Assembly (NCBI GenBank): GCA_036265385.1
Contig: DATAPD010000004.1
Span: 1-53,604, forward strand
DNA: 53,604 nucleotides
Source: DATAPD01 sp036265385
GTDB taxonomy: Bacteria; Acidobacteriota; Terriglobia; Terriglobales; Acidobacteriaceae
Direction of reading: 5' to 3'
Shown: positions 8,895 to 17,931 of the stretch, one piece after another
Position numbering within the stretch: the first letter of the stretch is position 1
Layout of the letters: each line of letters starts with the position of its first letter
Notes under the pieces: model-generated
The model's input: only the letters and a program-made list of their open reading frames with translations
What the model was told of the DNA's origin: nothing
The model's database searches: none
Made by a program: the position numbers and the translations under genes

Positions 8895-8916
8895 AGCTCT
8901 CTAAATTCAATCCGCG

Positions 8917-8945
8917 AAGGGGACATATGTCCCCTTTTTTCTTTT
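8917..8945 (+). terminator. Rho-independent terminator of the cysteine/sulfur-carrier operon
   Basis: A hairpin with arms AAGGGG/CCCCTT around ACATATGT (itself palindromic) is followed by a run of T. It begins 23 bases after the moeZ stop. Confidence 0.85.
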
Positions 8946-9053
8946 GTTCCGGTACAGATAAACGCGCCACAAGGGCATGTTTGTTAGTCACTGCCCTCGG
9001 TCGAAATTTGCGCTTATACTTCGCTCGAACGACTAAGTCGAGGGGACTCGGCA

Positions 9054-9743
9054 ATGAAACACGTTGTCGCGCTACTAATCGTCTGCAGTGCAGTTCTAGC
9101 TTGGGCCGCTGAGAAGCCACGCATCTTTATAACTGATAGCAAATCGTGGGAGATGAGCGGCGGCGGCGGCGGAACATCAGGTGGATTTGGGGGCGCCTCC
9201 TCTGGCGGTGCTCGACCGCAAACAGCAGAGATCATCAAGACTTTCGGTGAGCGATGCCCAAACGCCATCATCAATAACAAACAAGAGAAAGCCGACTACG
9301 TCGTGGTTCTCGATCACGAAGGTGGAAAAGGTCTGATTCTTCACGACAATAAAGTGGCGGTGTTCAAGCGCTCCGGTGATGCGATTTTCAGTCATTCAAC
9401 GCGCTCGCTCGGGAACTCTGTTAAGGACTCGTGCGATGCGATCATGAAAGACTGGTGGGCTCGGGGCAGCCAACGTGAACCCGATGAAACTGCGGAAAAC
9501 AAATCCGTCAGAATTGCAGAAACTGTGTCGCAAGCAGATGCTGAGATCACTTCCGAGCCCGCAGGAGCAGATATCGAAATTGATGGCGCCTACGTCGGTA
9601 GCACTCCGTCGCGCATCACCCTCGCGACTGGCCAGCACACGATTAGTATCAGGAGATCCGCGTACAAGACCTGGGAGAGGAAAATCAATGTAAGTGGAGG
9701 CCGGGTCAATATTGCTGCTGCTCTTGAAGCTGAGGCCAAGTAA
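9054..9743 (+). CDS. Secreted PEGA-domain protein
   Basis: A 229-residue protein with a signal peptide (about residues 1-19, cleavage near AWA-AE). A Gly-rich linker follows, containing GGGGGTSGGFGG (about 38-58), then an uncharacterised middle domain and a C-terminal PEGA domain (about 163-227: AEITSEPAGADIEIDG, then YVGSTPSRITLATGQH). PEGA domains are beta-strand modules of cell-surface proteins. The middle part resembles acidobacterial secreted proteins of unknown role. The GGGGACTCGGCA sequence before ATG provides the ribosome-binding site. Monocistronic between a terminator and the M1 peptidase promoter. Confidence 0.8.
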   Translation: MKHVVALLIVCSAVLAWAAEKPRIFITDSKSWEMSGGGGGTSGGFGGASSGGARPQTAEIIKTFGERCPNAIINNKQEKADYVVVLDHEGGKGLILHDNKVAVFKRSGDAIFSHSTRSLGNSVKDSCDAIMKDWWARGSQREPDETAENKSVRIAETVSQADAEITSEPAGADIEIDGAYVGSTPSRITLATGQHTISIRRSAYKTWERKINVSGGRVNIAAALEAEAK

Positions 9744-9763
9744 TTAGCTGTCCTTCTATTGTC

Positions 9764-9791
9764 TTGACTTTGCGGGGGAGTGGCCCATAAT
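9764..9791 (+). promoter_or_regulatory. Candidate sigma70 promoter of the M1 aminopeptidase gene
   Basis: TTGACT (9764-9769), a 16-base spacer and CATAAT (9786-9791) lie 24 bases before the ATG at 9815. Confidence 0.45.
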
Positions 9792-9861
9792 TCAGTTCTC
9801 CGCTTCCCCCAGAAATGGAGCTATTCGTGTCGAGCCTACGGCCCTTCGTCGTTGCATTGAC

Positions 9862-11274
9862 TTGTTTGCATGCCTCGCAATCTATCAACTGCACGCTGTT
9901 GAACCCGCTCCGGGCGCCACACCCAATTCACATCCGGCGTATGTGCAACTGCGCAATGTGACATTGGGCGGCGAATCTGTTTCGGTGAACAACCTGATCT
10001 TGCGCCGCGATGCCGGCACCCTGCAGCTCCGTTCCGGAACGGTTTGTTTTGTTTCTCCGGTCGAAGGCAAGGTAACGGGCGCCGTTTTCGTAGGGGATGG
10101 CAGCTTCACGCTTGACCCACCTATACCTTCTGAGCGATCCATGCTTTCGCTGCTATCAAGAGAAAAGGATTTCAACGAGAGTTTTGGGCAAGCTGTTTTT
10201 CGGTTCACCGATGCAACCTATGACGAAATTAAGAAAGCTGGCGGCTCTGCTTCTGGTGGATGCGATGCGAGCGTGCTCCGGGATACTCAGGATGCGATGC
10301 GCCATAACCACATGTTGAAGTGGAATCTTGAGGCCCGCCTCCTCGAAGACGTCCTCAGTTCAGAACCCGGCGGCTTCTTCATGGCTTTCATTCGCGGAAA
10401 AAAATACAACGGGAAAGAAATCTACGCTGTTGATCCACACGGAGCGCCTCCTCTCATCATGGGCGTAAGTCCTGAAGAAGTCGAATTTGTGACCTATGAC
10501 GAAAACAAGCTAGGCGTCTGGTCAGCATTTCACTACTCGGATGAATACCATCAGAACAAAGCTTCTGGCGCCCAAACCAATGGATCGGTGCACATCGAGG
10601 ATCAGCAACTCGACGTCACGCTCGAAAAGAGTGGGAATCTACTAGGCAAATCGGTAACAACATTCGTTCCTCGAGGCAAAGGAGTCCGTGTAGTCCCCTT
10701 CGACCTTTTTCGCACGTTGAGAGTGCATTCCGTAACTACGGAATCGGGCCAGCCACTCGCTTTCGTCCAAGAAGACAAGAATGATGACGCTGACTTCTAC
10801 GTCATCTTCCCAGAAGCATTGGGCGAAGGCTCGAAGGTCAGCATCATCACGAATTACGCCGGGAAGGATGCTGTCTCAAATGAGGGTAACGGGAACTACT
10901 TCCCGATTGCCCGTTATAACTGGTATCCGAACAACGCAAGTTCGTCTTTAGGCGAGTACACAACGTATGAGATGACGTTCCGAATTCCGAAGGACATGAA
11001 GATCACAGCTACGGGTACACCCGTTAGCGATAGCATGGATGGCGGCCAGCACGTCACAACTTGGAAGACGGAAGTGCCGCAGACGGTCGCCGGCTTTAAT
11101 TTCGGCAAGTTCAAAATGGAAGAGGCGAAGCTGGATAAACCAGAATACGTCGTTCAGTCTTATGCGAACCAGGAGCCGCCGAACTGGGTGCAAAGCTTGC
11201 AGCACGCCATTAATGATGACGACATGCCCACGCAAGGTTTCATATGGGACCTGGGGTTGCGATGGGCAACATGA
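9862..11274 (+). CDS. M1-family aminopeptidase, N-terminal part (frameshifted gene)
   Basis: This frame encodes about 470 residues covering the N-terminal beta domains of a large secreted M1 (gluzincin) peptidase. It stops with GLRWAT at a point where the protein should continue into the catalytic domain. The rest is in another frame starting at 11244. The 5' end also looks shifted. An ATG at 9815 in a different frame would supply MELFVSSLRPFVVALTC, a good signal-peptide start, and joining it to this frame near 9862 gives a complete hydrophobic core. Both joins need the same kind of change (a missing base), so either the gene is decaying or the sequence has two indels. Confidence 0.75.
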   Translation: MFACLAIYQLHAVEPAPGATPNSHPAYVQLRNVTLGGESVSVNNLILRRDAGTLQLRSGTVCFVSPVEGKVTGAVFVGDGSFTLDPPIPSERSMLSLLSREKDFNESFGQAVFRFTDATYDEIKKAGGSASGGCDASVLRDTQDAMRHNHMLKWNLEARLLEDVLSSEPGGFFMAFIRGKKYNGKEIYAVDPHGAPPLIMGVSPEEVEFVTYDENKLGVWSAFHYSDEYHQNKASGAQTNGSVHIEDQQLDVTLEKSGNLLGKSVTTFVPRGKGVRVVPFDLFRTLRVHSVTTESGQPLAFVQEDKNDDADFYVIFPEALGEGSKVSIITNYAGKDAVSNEGNGNYFPIARYNWYPNNASSSLGEYTTYEMTFRIPKDMKITATGTPVSDSMDGGQHVTTWKTEVPQTVAGFNFGKFKMEEAKLDKPEYVVQSYANQEPPNWVQSLQHAINDDDMPTQGFIWDLGLRWAT

Positions 11275-12302
11275 ACACAACCGGCATGATTAAGCATGCG
11301 CTCGCAGAAGGCCAAGTCTCAATTCAACTGTATTCCGACTATTTTGGACCGATCCCCTTCAAGCGAATTGCTATGACTCAGCAGACTGCTTGCACCTACG
11401 GCCAAGCTTGGCCAACGCTGGTGTGGCTGCCAATCTGCTCGTTCTTCGACACGACGGTGCGACACAATCTAGGTCTGGATTTTGGTGACCGGGGTTACTG
11501 GAAAACCGTTGCGCCGCACGAGGTGGCTCACCAGTGGTGGGGTCATATGGTTGGTTTCAATTCTTATCGTGACCAGTGGATGAGCGAAGGCTTCGCCGAT
11601 ATGTCGGCATCGTTGTTCGTGCAGATGGTCGAAAAAAATCCTAAGAAGTTTGGGGATTTCTGGAACGATGAACGAGAGTTGCTTACTCAGAAAAATAAAG
11701 AAGGATTCCGTGCGATCGACATGGGACCTGTGACAATGGGCTATCGCTTAAGCAACAGCCGCGGTGGATTCAATGTCACTCGCGATCTCATCTACCCAAA
11801 GGGCGCGTACATCCTGCACATGGTGCGCATGATGATGTGGGATCGCCAGACGGGAGATAAGCCCTTTAAAGACTTGATGCAGGATTTTGTTCGAACGTAT
11901 GCAGGCAAGGCCGCCACGACTGAAGACTTCAAGGCCATGGTTGAAAAACACATGACTGCTGAGATGGACCTGGACGGCAACCACCGCATGGATTGGTTCT
12001 TCAACGAATACGTTTACGGCACGGCGCTTCCAACCTATAAGTTTGATTACACATTCGATAAGGACGCCAACGGCGACATTGTCTTTGGCTTCAAGATCGC
12101 GCAATCGGGGGTAACGGACTCCTTCCGGATGCTGGTACCGATTTATGTCGAGATGCCGGACGGCCGTACAATCCCGCTTGGACGTGCACGCATGGCTGGC
12201 AATAATGCGATCGACCAAAAAGTCACACTCAAAGGCGTCAAGACTACGCCTAAGCGAGCGATGGTGAACTACAACTACGATGTTCTTGCGCTCAACAATT
12301 GA
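11244..12302 (+). CDS. M1-family aminopeptidase, catalytic C-terminal part (frameshifted gene)
   Basis: This 352-residue frame carries the M1 active site: zinc motif HEVAH followed by QWWGHMVG, then the third ligand in WMSEGFADM at the family spacing. It therefore looks catalytically intact. It overlaps the end of the N-terminal frame by 31 bases, and conserved sequence passes from one frame to the other around 11245-11262. M1 enzymes remove N-terminal residues from peptides, and with the signal-like 5' end this one would act outside the cytoplasm. No ribosome-binding site supports independent translation. A strong terminator follows 20 bases later. Confidence 0.8.
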   Translation: MGPGVAMGNMNTTGMIKHALAEGQVSIQLYSDYFGPIPFKRIAMTQQTACTYGQAWPTLVWLPICSFFDTTVRHNLGLDFGDRGYWKTVAPHEVAHQWWGHMVGFNSYRDQWMSEGFADMSASLFVQMVEKNPKKFGDFWNDERELLTQKNKEGFRAIDMGPVTMGYRLSNSRGGFNVTRDLIYPKGAYILHMVRMMMWDRQTGDKPFKDLMQDFVRTYAGKAATTEDFKAMVEKHMTAEMDLDGNHRMDWFFNEYVYGTALPTYKFDYTFDKDANGDIVFGFKIAQSGVTDSFRMLVPIYVEMPDGRTIPLGRARMAGNNAIDQKVTLKGVKTTPKRAMVNYNYDVLALNN

Positions 12303-12321
12303 GTTCGGTGGACACAACAAA

Positions 12322-12350
12322 GGGGAGCGCAAGCGCTCCCCTGATTTTTT
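12322..12350 (+). terminator. Rho-independent terminator
   Basis: Arms GGGGAGCG/CGCTCCCC with loop CAAG are followed by TGATTTTTT. It lies 20 bases after the M1 peptidase stop. The gene on the other strand ends at 12366, so the hairpin may also serve it. Confidence 0.88.
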
Positions 12351-12365
12351 CTGTTTGGGAAAGAA

Positions 12366-12758
12366 TTAACGAGTCGAGTTCTCCTGGGCATCCATTTTGG
12401 CGGCTTCTTCGCCGATTGCCACCGCCTGCTTTTTCCCGCTGAAACGGATCTCTGTCAGCGAGCGCGTTCCATCGGCATTTTTCTTTACGACGGCTGAATC
12501 GTAATTAGGAGACTGCCCGAGATCTACGACGCGGCCAGTTGCTTTGGCTACGACCTTCTTCCCTTGCAGGATGTTCACCTGCACGTTGCTGCCGGACCCT
12601 TCCCACGAGACGTTGTAGTCTCCGGCCGGCAACTGTTGCCCGCTCACTGTAATCGGTTCCTGTACTTTCAATGATCCTTTGTTCGCTGCAAGAGCACCCG
12701 TAGCCAATAACAGCGCCAATCCCAGAATCGTTCCTTTTGCGACTTGCGACAACGTCAT
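12366..12758 (-). CDS. Small secreted protein, function unknown
   Basis: A 130-residue protein with a clear signal peptide (about 1-25, core ILGLALLLATGALA, cleavage near ALA-AN). The mature part is short and strand-rich (VQEPITVSGQQLPAGDYNV, then VNILQGKKVVAKATGRV). Proteins of this type with a GxLPAGxYxVxW-like pattern are common in acidobacteria and have no known function. The ATG is preceded by GAGAGGGAAAT. Monocistronic. Confidence 0.75.
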   Translation of the reverse strand: MTLSQVAKGTILGLALLLATGALAANKGSLKVQEPITVSGQQLPAGDYNVSWEGSGSNVQVNILQGKKVVAKATGRVVDLGQSPNYDSAVVKKNADGTRSLTEIRFSGKKQAVAIGEEAAKMDAQENSTR

Positions 12759-13204
12759 AATATTTCCCTCTCTTTCTCGAACCAGCGTCGAGAATCGGAT
12801 CTGGGCGGCCCCGAATCACCTTCCTCCGTGAACGCTTGCGTTTTAAAGAGAAAGGCCTACAATCGTGCCGTCGGGGTTACGCAGATAGGGCGTGAGCCTC
12901 AACACTCGAGCCCTTTCCGTCAGGGATTGCGCTCACTCTGGGCCGCCAAACCGAGCGTGAGTCAATCCCTCAACCCCGCAAATTTTCGTTGTTCAACCGG
13001 ACGGGCGCTTTCTTGCCCGGCCCCACTTCGCGTCAAGATACGTTCCGAGTTCCTGAAAAGTTCCCCGAAAAAACTTTGATCGCGAACACTGCCTTGGACG
13101 GCGGAAGCCAGCCGAAGTTAGCAGCCGAAGCTCCGAGGACCATCGAAATCTGCTTGAGAATTGTTGTGTTTAGGTTGGGGATTGCGAGACATTCCCGCGC
13201 TTGT
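12759..13204. other. Gene-free region with an imperfect long inverted repeat
   Basis: No plausible gene in 446 bases. It contains the upstream region of the small secreted protein gene. The arms AGGGATTG (12922-12929) and CAATCCCT (12963-12970) frame inner arms CTCAC/GTGAG, giving a long bulged hairpin. Neither strand shows a T-run after it. Confidence 0.5.
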
Positions 13205-14158
13205 TTAAGGGATTTGAATCACGAGTTTGCCGTAATTCTTACCCTCTTGCATGCGGGCATAAGCCTCTCCTGCGCGTGCAAACGGGAAGATCTCGCCAAT
13301 GACAGGATCAAGATGGCCGACCTCCAGCCACTCCGACAAATCCTTCCACGCAGCTTCCATGACGGCTCGATTGTTCGCTAGTTGCGTAAGCCACAAACCG
13401 TGAACGCTCGTACCGCGTGCATAAAGAATTCTTGGATCAACGGTTCCCTTCTGTCCTGTGGCAGACCCATAAACAATTACTCGACCAAACTCCCGCAAGC
13501 AACGGATGCTTCTCGTCGTGTGCTCTCCGCCTAACATTTCAAAAACTGCGTCGACGCCTTCTCCGTTTGTAAGTTGTTTGATCGCCTCTTCGTAGTCTTG
13601 CTGTTTGTAGTTGATCCCATGCTGCAGACCGAGAGCCTTAATCTTTTCCAGCTTGTCGTCGGAAGATGACGTTCCATAGATTTCTACGCCAAGGATTTTT
13701 CCGATTTGCACGGCTGCGCTGCCTACACCTCCGGCTGCGGCATGAATGAGGACGCGAGCTCCGGTTGTTTTGCCTACGAGGCCTGCCTTCCAATAAGCGA
13801 GGTACGCAGTGAAGAAGTTCACGGGGAAAGCAGCTCCCTTTTCGAAACTCCAATCTTTGGGCATGGGCCACAGGAGTTCCGCACGTGCATTCGTCCGTTC
13901 GGCAAACGCCGCCCACTGGGTGTATCCCATCACGTGCTTACCCGAGCTTTCTTCGATCCCAGAAAACTCGCGACCAGCGATGAGCGGAGGTTTTGGCACC
14001 CCCGGATACCCGCCCTGCAAGGTAAGCACGTCCGCGAAATTAAGCCCACCTGCGGCGACGCGGATGCTCGCCTGACCTTCCGCCGGTACTGCTTCTGGCA
14101 CGCTTTGAATTTCGAGCCCCTCCGGGCCACCGAATCGGGTGATCACTAAGGCCTTCAT
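13205..14158 (-). CDS. Zinc-independent quinone oxidoreductase-like MDR protein
   Basis: A 317-residue medium-chain dehydrogenase/reductase of the quinone oxidoreductase type. The N-terminal GroES-like part holds GREFSG (62-67). The nucleotide-binding loop AAGGVGSAAVQ (141-151) marks the NADPH Rossmann domain. The structural-zinc cysteine cluster of alcohol dehydrogenases is missing, as expected for this subgroup. It probably reduces quinones or reactive enones with NADPH in the cytoplasm. The ATG start fits the MKALVITRFGGPE-like family N-terminus. Monocistronic; the divergent YacL-like gene lies upstream. Confidence 0.9.
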   Translation of the reverse strand: MKALVITRFGGPEGLEIQSVPEAVPAEGQASIRVAAGGLNFADVLTLQGGYPGVPKPPLIAGREFSGIEESSGKHVMGYTQWAAFAERTNARAELLWPMPKDWSFEKGAAFPVNFFTAYLAYWKAGLVGKTTGARVLIHAAAGGVGSAAVQIGKILGVEIYGTSSSDDKLEKIKALGLQHGINYKQQDYEEAIKQLTNGEGVDAVFEMLGGEHTTRSIRCLREFGRVIVYGSATGQKGTVDPRILYARGTSVHGLWLTQLANNRAVMEAAWKDLSEWLEVGHLDPVIGEIFPFARAGEAYARMQEGKNYGKLVIQIP

Positions 14159-14401
14159 GAGAAAAGTTTAGCAGCAGATCTGGATCCCATTTGACTGATC
14201 GGCAGGTGCCCGCCTTCCAGAGCGGGTATATACTTGCGTTGTTATTTTCGTGACACCACCCGGCGGAGCACCGTCGGGGACGGAGCCTCTTCTAATTCAT
14301 TTATCGGCTCCGCTTTCAATTTGCTGGCTGCTTACGAGTGCTCTCGATGGCGGCGAGCACGGGAGCAATCTTTAATAGCGGCTCCCGAGGGAGGTCTACC
14401 C

Positions 14402-15496
14402 GTGGATTTAATCATCGTTCGTCTTATCTTTGTCTGTTTCGTAGCTTTCACCTGTTATCTCATTCAGCCCTTCAACCTTTCCCACTTCCAAGATGCAGGC
14501 ATCGGAGTTCTGATCGGTTTTGCAATCGTTCTATTCGAGTGGCGGCTGCGACTGATCAGCCTCAAACGATTGATCGGGGCAGCCATCGGAAGTGTGCTGG
14601 GGATTATCGGAGCCTACCTCTTCTCTGTTGTAATCCGGAACAGCCTGTCACCCGGAAACACCCAAAGCTTTCTGCAGCTCATGGTCATGCTGCTGATGGC
14701 CTATGTCGGCCTGATTGTGGGCGCCAACAAGGGTGACCTTCTGAACCTGTCGGCTCTGGGCGGGATCTTTGGAGGTGAGAAGCAATCGAAGAAGAGCTAC
14801 AAGATTCTCGATACCAGTGTGATCATTGACGGCCGCATTGCCGACATTGCCGAAACCGGCTTCCTTGATGGCACCATCGTGATTCCGCAGTTCGTGCTAC
14901 GAGAACTTCAACTGGTAGCCGATTCCGCTGATTCGCTCAAGCGGAACCGAGGTCGTCGCGGCCTCGATATTCTGCAGAGGCTTCAAAAGGTCGCTTCCCT
15001 GCAGATCCAGATCGTTGAAGATGACTTCCCCACAGTTCGCGAAGTGGATCTCAAGCTGATCGAACTCGCCAAGCTGTATGAGGGCAAAATCATCACCAAT
15101 GATTTCAACCTCAACAAGGTGGCTCAATTACAAGGGGTTGAAGTTCTAAACATCAACGAATTGGCGAATTCCTTAAAGCCCATCGTGCTCCCAGGGGAGA
15201 CGATGAAAGTCTTTATCTTGAAAGAAGGCAAGGAATACAACCAGGGGGTGGCTTATCTCGATGACGGAACGATGGTTGTCGTGGATAACGCCCGCAAAAT
15301 GATCGGCAAAACGGTCGACATTTCGGTCACTTCCGTCCTTCAGACAACTGCAGGCAAAATGATTTTTGGTAAATGGGACGAGCGTTCGTCGGGTATAACG
15401 CGTCCTGAACCCGCTCGTGGTTCCTCGGCCGCACCCACGCCAAATCTTCCTCCACCTCCGCCGGCAGAGCCGAGGAAGATGCAAGTTGGCGAGTAA
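14402..15496 (+). CDS. YacL-like membrane protein with PIN and TRAM domains
   Basis: About 364 residues. Four hydrophobic segments at the N-terminus (about 1-110) are followed by a PIN domain (LDTSVIIDGRIADI at about 131-144, acidic residues continuing to ITNDFNL) and a TRAM domain (about 280-350). B. subtilis YacL has the same order. PIN domains are metal-dependent RNases and TRAM binds RNA. The GTG at 14402 is chosen because GAGGGAGGT lies just before it and the membrane segment begins directly after. A longer in-frame reading back to 14234 has no support. The C-terminal tail is Pro-rich. Confidence 0.85.
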   Translation: MDLIIVRLIFVCFVAFTCYLIQPFNLSHFQDAGIGVLIGFAIVLFEWRLRLISLKRLIGAAIGSVLGIIGAYLFSVVIRNSLSPGNTQSFLQLMVMLLMAYVGLIVGANKGDLLNLSALGGIFGGEKQSKKSYKILDTSVIIDGRIADIAETGFLDGTIVIPQFVLRELQLVADSADSLKRNRGRRGLDILQRLQKVASLQIQIVEDDFPTVREVDLKLIELAKLYEGKIITNDFNLNKVAQLQGVEVLNINELANSLKPIVLPGETMKVFILKEGKEYNQGVAYLDDGTMVVVDNARKMIGKTVDISVTSVLQTTAGKMIFGKWDERSSGITRPEPARGSSAAPTPNLPPPPPAEPRKMQVGE

Positions 15497-15540
15497 ACTG
15501 AGGCCTTAGAGAACCAGAAGGGTTTTGGGGGAGGATAAGC

Positions 15541-15996
15541 CTATCGCGTGGGCGTGAGAGGCTCCACTGAGTCAACGCGGATCGCTGCACCTTCGAGCGA
15601 CCCCCAGATCTTTACCCGCTCTCCGGCAAAACGATCTAAAAACGCGGCATCGCCATTCAGCGCGAAAACGGTATCGCCGGCGACAAGAGCATAGCCCGAC
15701 CCACTTTTCACGCACAGCCGCGTACATCCGGCGGCGCTCTGTCCTGAGTCGGTCACGTGTTTTGCACCGCAATGAACATCGCTAACTACGCCCGCGAAAG
15801 TCTGCGGGTTTCCAGCCATGAGATGTTGTACCGGCATTTCAAAGGATTGAGGCGCAGCAAACAAGGCAACGGCGGTCGTGCTCAGAAGAACGAGAGCCAA
15901 ACCTACGCCCATGGCAACGGCGCAGGAGAGCAGGATGGTGCCCACCCACAATCGCTTCTTCGGATCAACTCCGCGGCTGGCTAGGACGTTTTCCAT
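15541..15996 (-). CDS. Membrane-anchored hypothetical protein
   Basis: About 151 residues from the ATG at 15996; longer in-frame starts at 16032 and 16095 are possible and none has a strong ribosome-binding site. One membrane helix (TILLSCAVAMGVGLALVLL-type) is followed by a periplasmic domain with cysteines in SDVHCGAKH, AAGCTRLC and a strand-rich end (VFALNGDAAFLDRFAGERV). The Cys-rich part resembles the small secreted proteins of acidobacteria that carry the pattern SDxxCG...C...C. The function is unknown. Confidence 0.65.
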   Translation of the reverse strand: MENVLASRGVDPKKRLWVGTILLSCAVAMGVGLALVLLSTTAVALFAAPQSFEMPVQHLMAGNPQTFAGVVSDVHCGAKHVTDSGQSAAGCTRLCVKSGSGYALVAGDTVFALNGDAAFLDRFAGERVKIWGSLEGAAIRVDSVEPLTPTR

Positions 15997-16342
15997 GAGA
16001 GGCCTGAATTGCGCCCGTGTTTCCCCCAACATGAGTAAAGGGGGGAGACAGTCGATGCTGAGAGAAACCCGGCGCAACGACGGTGGCGCTTCCACAGTTC
16101 AATGGGCAAACTTCTTGCCACTTCAGACGGATTCACACACCATGGCTAGTTCTTTCAACTGCTACTACTTACACGGTTCAGGATTTCCAACGAAGATCGG
16201 CCTACAGGAAGTTCCTTAGGAGAAAATGCACGACCGCGAAGAAAAGCAGAACATGCTTTGATATTTTTCGAGCCCGGAGCTGAGCGAACAAGCATTTGAA
16301 TCCAAGTTGGCTGGTGCGGTAGGTTTGTAATCTGCTCACGTC
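15997..16342. other. Gene-free region before trpD
   Basis: No supported gene. It holds the divergent upstream regions of the membrane-anchored protein (-) and trpD (+). I see no clear promoter or hairpin. Confidence 0.4.
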
Positions 16343-17389
16343 ATGATCACAGAAGCCCTCCATCGGGTGGCAATCCACCGGCAGTCCCTTTCCCGTCCCG
16401 AAGCGCGCGAAGTGATGGCGGAGGTGCTTTCCGGTCAGTGCACCGATGCCCAGATCGCTGCGTTCCTTGTCGCGTTGAGTATGAAGGGCGAAACCGTTGA
16501 AGAAATCGTTGGTTTTGCGGAGGCGATCCGTGCCGCAGCAGTTCCTCTCAGCCTGCATCGCAATTCGACTGTGGACGTGAGTGGCACCGAACGCGATGCC
16601 CTGGTTGACACCTGCGGAACTGGGGGCGACACGAGTGGAACATTCAATATCTCGACTGCCACGGCGTTTGTGGTCGCAGGAGCAGGGGTTCGAGTTGCAA
16701 AGCATGGGAACCGAAGCGTGAGTTCCAAATGCGGCTCGGCGGACGTGATGGAGGCGTTGGGTGTGAAGATTACCCTGACGCCGGATCGATTAGCCGTCTG
16801 CCTGGAGCAGGTCGGGATCGCGTTCCTTTTTGCCCCGGCCATTCATTCCGCCATGAAACACGTCCAGGCAGCGCGGCGAGAACTAAGGTTGCGCACCGTG
16901 TTCAACCTCTTAGGACCACTGACGAATCCAGCCCGAGCGTCCGCTCAGGTGGTGGGCGTGTACTCTGCGGAGCTCGTGGAAAAACTTGCGGAGGCATTGA
17001 GCATGTTGGGCGTGCGACGCGCGCTGGTCGTACACGGTGCTGACGGTTTGGATGAAATTACGATCACGGGGCCGACGAGGGTCGCAGAGGTCCGCGACGC
17101 GCAGGTGCACACTTACGAAGTAACGCCCGAAGAATTCGGGATGCGGAGCGCTCCGATCGAGAGCATCTCCGGCGGAGACGCGAACGACAATGCAGAAACT
17201 ATTCGGAGCATTCTCGATGGCGCCGATTCGCCAAGACGAGATGTTGTCCTGTTGAACGCAGCGGCTACTTTGGTTGCAGCCGGACGCGTGGATCACCTGC
17301 GAGAAGGCGTACCGTTAGCGGCAAAGTCGATCGATTCGGGAGCGGCCAAAAAGAAGTTAGAAGCTTTGATCACTTTTACGCAGACTTAG
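16343..17389 (+). CDS. trpD: Anthranilate phosphoribosyltransferase
   Basis: A 348-residue enzyme of the type III phosphoribosyltransferase family. GTGGD (92-96) binds the pyrophosphate of PRPP. KHGNRSVSSKCGSAD (120-134) is the anthranilate/PRPP-binding signature. It catalyses the second step of tryptophan synthesis, anthranilate plus PRPP to phosphoribosyl-anthranilate. No other trp gene is nearby, so the pathway is dispersed here. An internal insertion around residues 72-86 lengthens the usual core slightly. It overlaps the convergent DinB gene by 14 bases at its 3' end. Confidence 0.95.
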   Translation: MITEALHRVAIHRQSLSRPEAREVMAEVLSGQCTDAQIAAFLVALSMKGETVEEIVGFAEAIRAAAVPLSLHRNSTVDVSGTERDALVDTCGTGGDTSGTFNISTATAFVVAGAGVRVAKHGNRSVSSKCGSADVMEALGVKITLTPDRLAVCLEQVGIAFLFAPAIHSAMKHVQAARRELRLRTVFNLLGPLTNPARASAQVVGVYSAELVEKLAEALSMLGVRRALVVHGADGLDEITITGPTRVAEVRDAQVHTYEVTPEEFGMRSAPIESISGGDANDNAETIRSILDGADSPRRDVVLLNAAATLVAAGRVDHLREGVPLAAKSIDSGAAKKKLEALITFTQT

Positions 17390-17867
17390 TCTTCGTCGCT
17401 TCCCGCTTCAACTGCTCAATTTGCTTCAAATGGTTCGGACCGTGAACACCCATCTTCTGCACGTAATCCCACAAGGGCACTTGTTTATTCAGTTCCGGAT
17501 GCATCGCGGTCTTGTCCAGATCACCAGCTTTAAGTCGCCGTAACAAGCCGACATTGTGGTGGCGATTGAGTCCGTATAACGCGACCAGCTCAGCGGGATT
17601 TTCGTCCATATAACCGAGATTGCGAGCCCAATCGTCTTGATCGATCGGCGCGAGGACTGGGGTTTTGTCAGCAACGATCTGACGCATCCGGTAGGCATAG
17701 AGTGTTTCCATGTCGACAAGATGAGCGAGAATCTCGAGAATCGACCATTTCGCAGGCGCAGGCTTGTACTTCAGCACCTTCTCCGGTAGGCCGGAGACTG
17801 CAGCCGCAATTTCGCGCGGACTTTTCTCTGCTGCATCCAAAAGTTTCTTGAACTCACTCTCTGTCAT
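17376..17867 (-). CDS. DinB-family protein
   Basis: A 163-residue DinB/DUF664-like four-helix protein. It contains the conserved KYKPAPAKWSILEILAHLVDME stretch, whose His is one of the expected metal ligands, and a later NRHHNVGLLRRL with a further His pair. Family members are metal-binding and often act in thiol-dependent (bacillithiol/mycothiol-type) transferase reactions or stress responses. The ATG at 17867 is preferred because GGAG lies before it; an upstream in-frame ATG at 17909 lacks this. Convergent with trpD, overlapping by 14 bases. Confidence 0.82.
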   Translation of the reverse strand: MTESEFKKLLDAAEKSPREIAAAVSGLPEKVLKYKPAPAKWSILEILAHLVDMETLYAYRMRQIVADKTPVLAPIDQDDWARNLGYMDENPAELVALYGLNRHHNVGLLRRLKAGDLDKTAMHPELNKQVPLWDYVQKMGVHGPNHLKQIEQLKREATKTKSA

Positions 17868-17931
17868 GGCAACACTCCAAGAACAAATACTGGGAAGGCA
17901 CCGAGGCACGTTTTAGTGAGCGGATCCCGGA

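Noticed and set aside
11244..11274. Programmed -1 frameshift in the M1 peptidase
   Set aside because: GGGGTTG is near the join but does not form an X-XXY-YYZ slippery heptamer in the required frame, and no clear downstream pseudoknot is visible. Indel is simpler.
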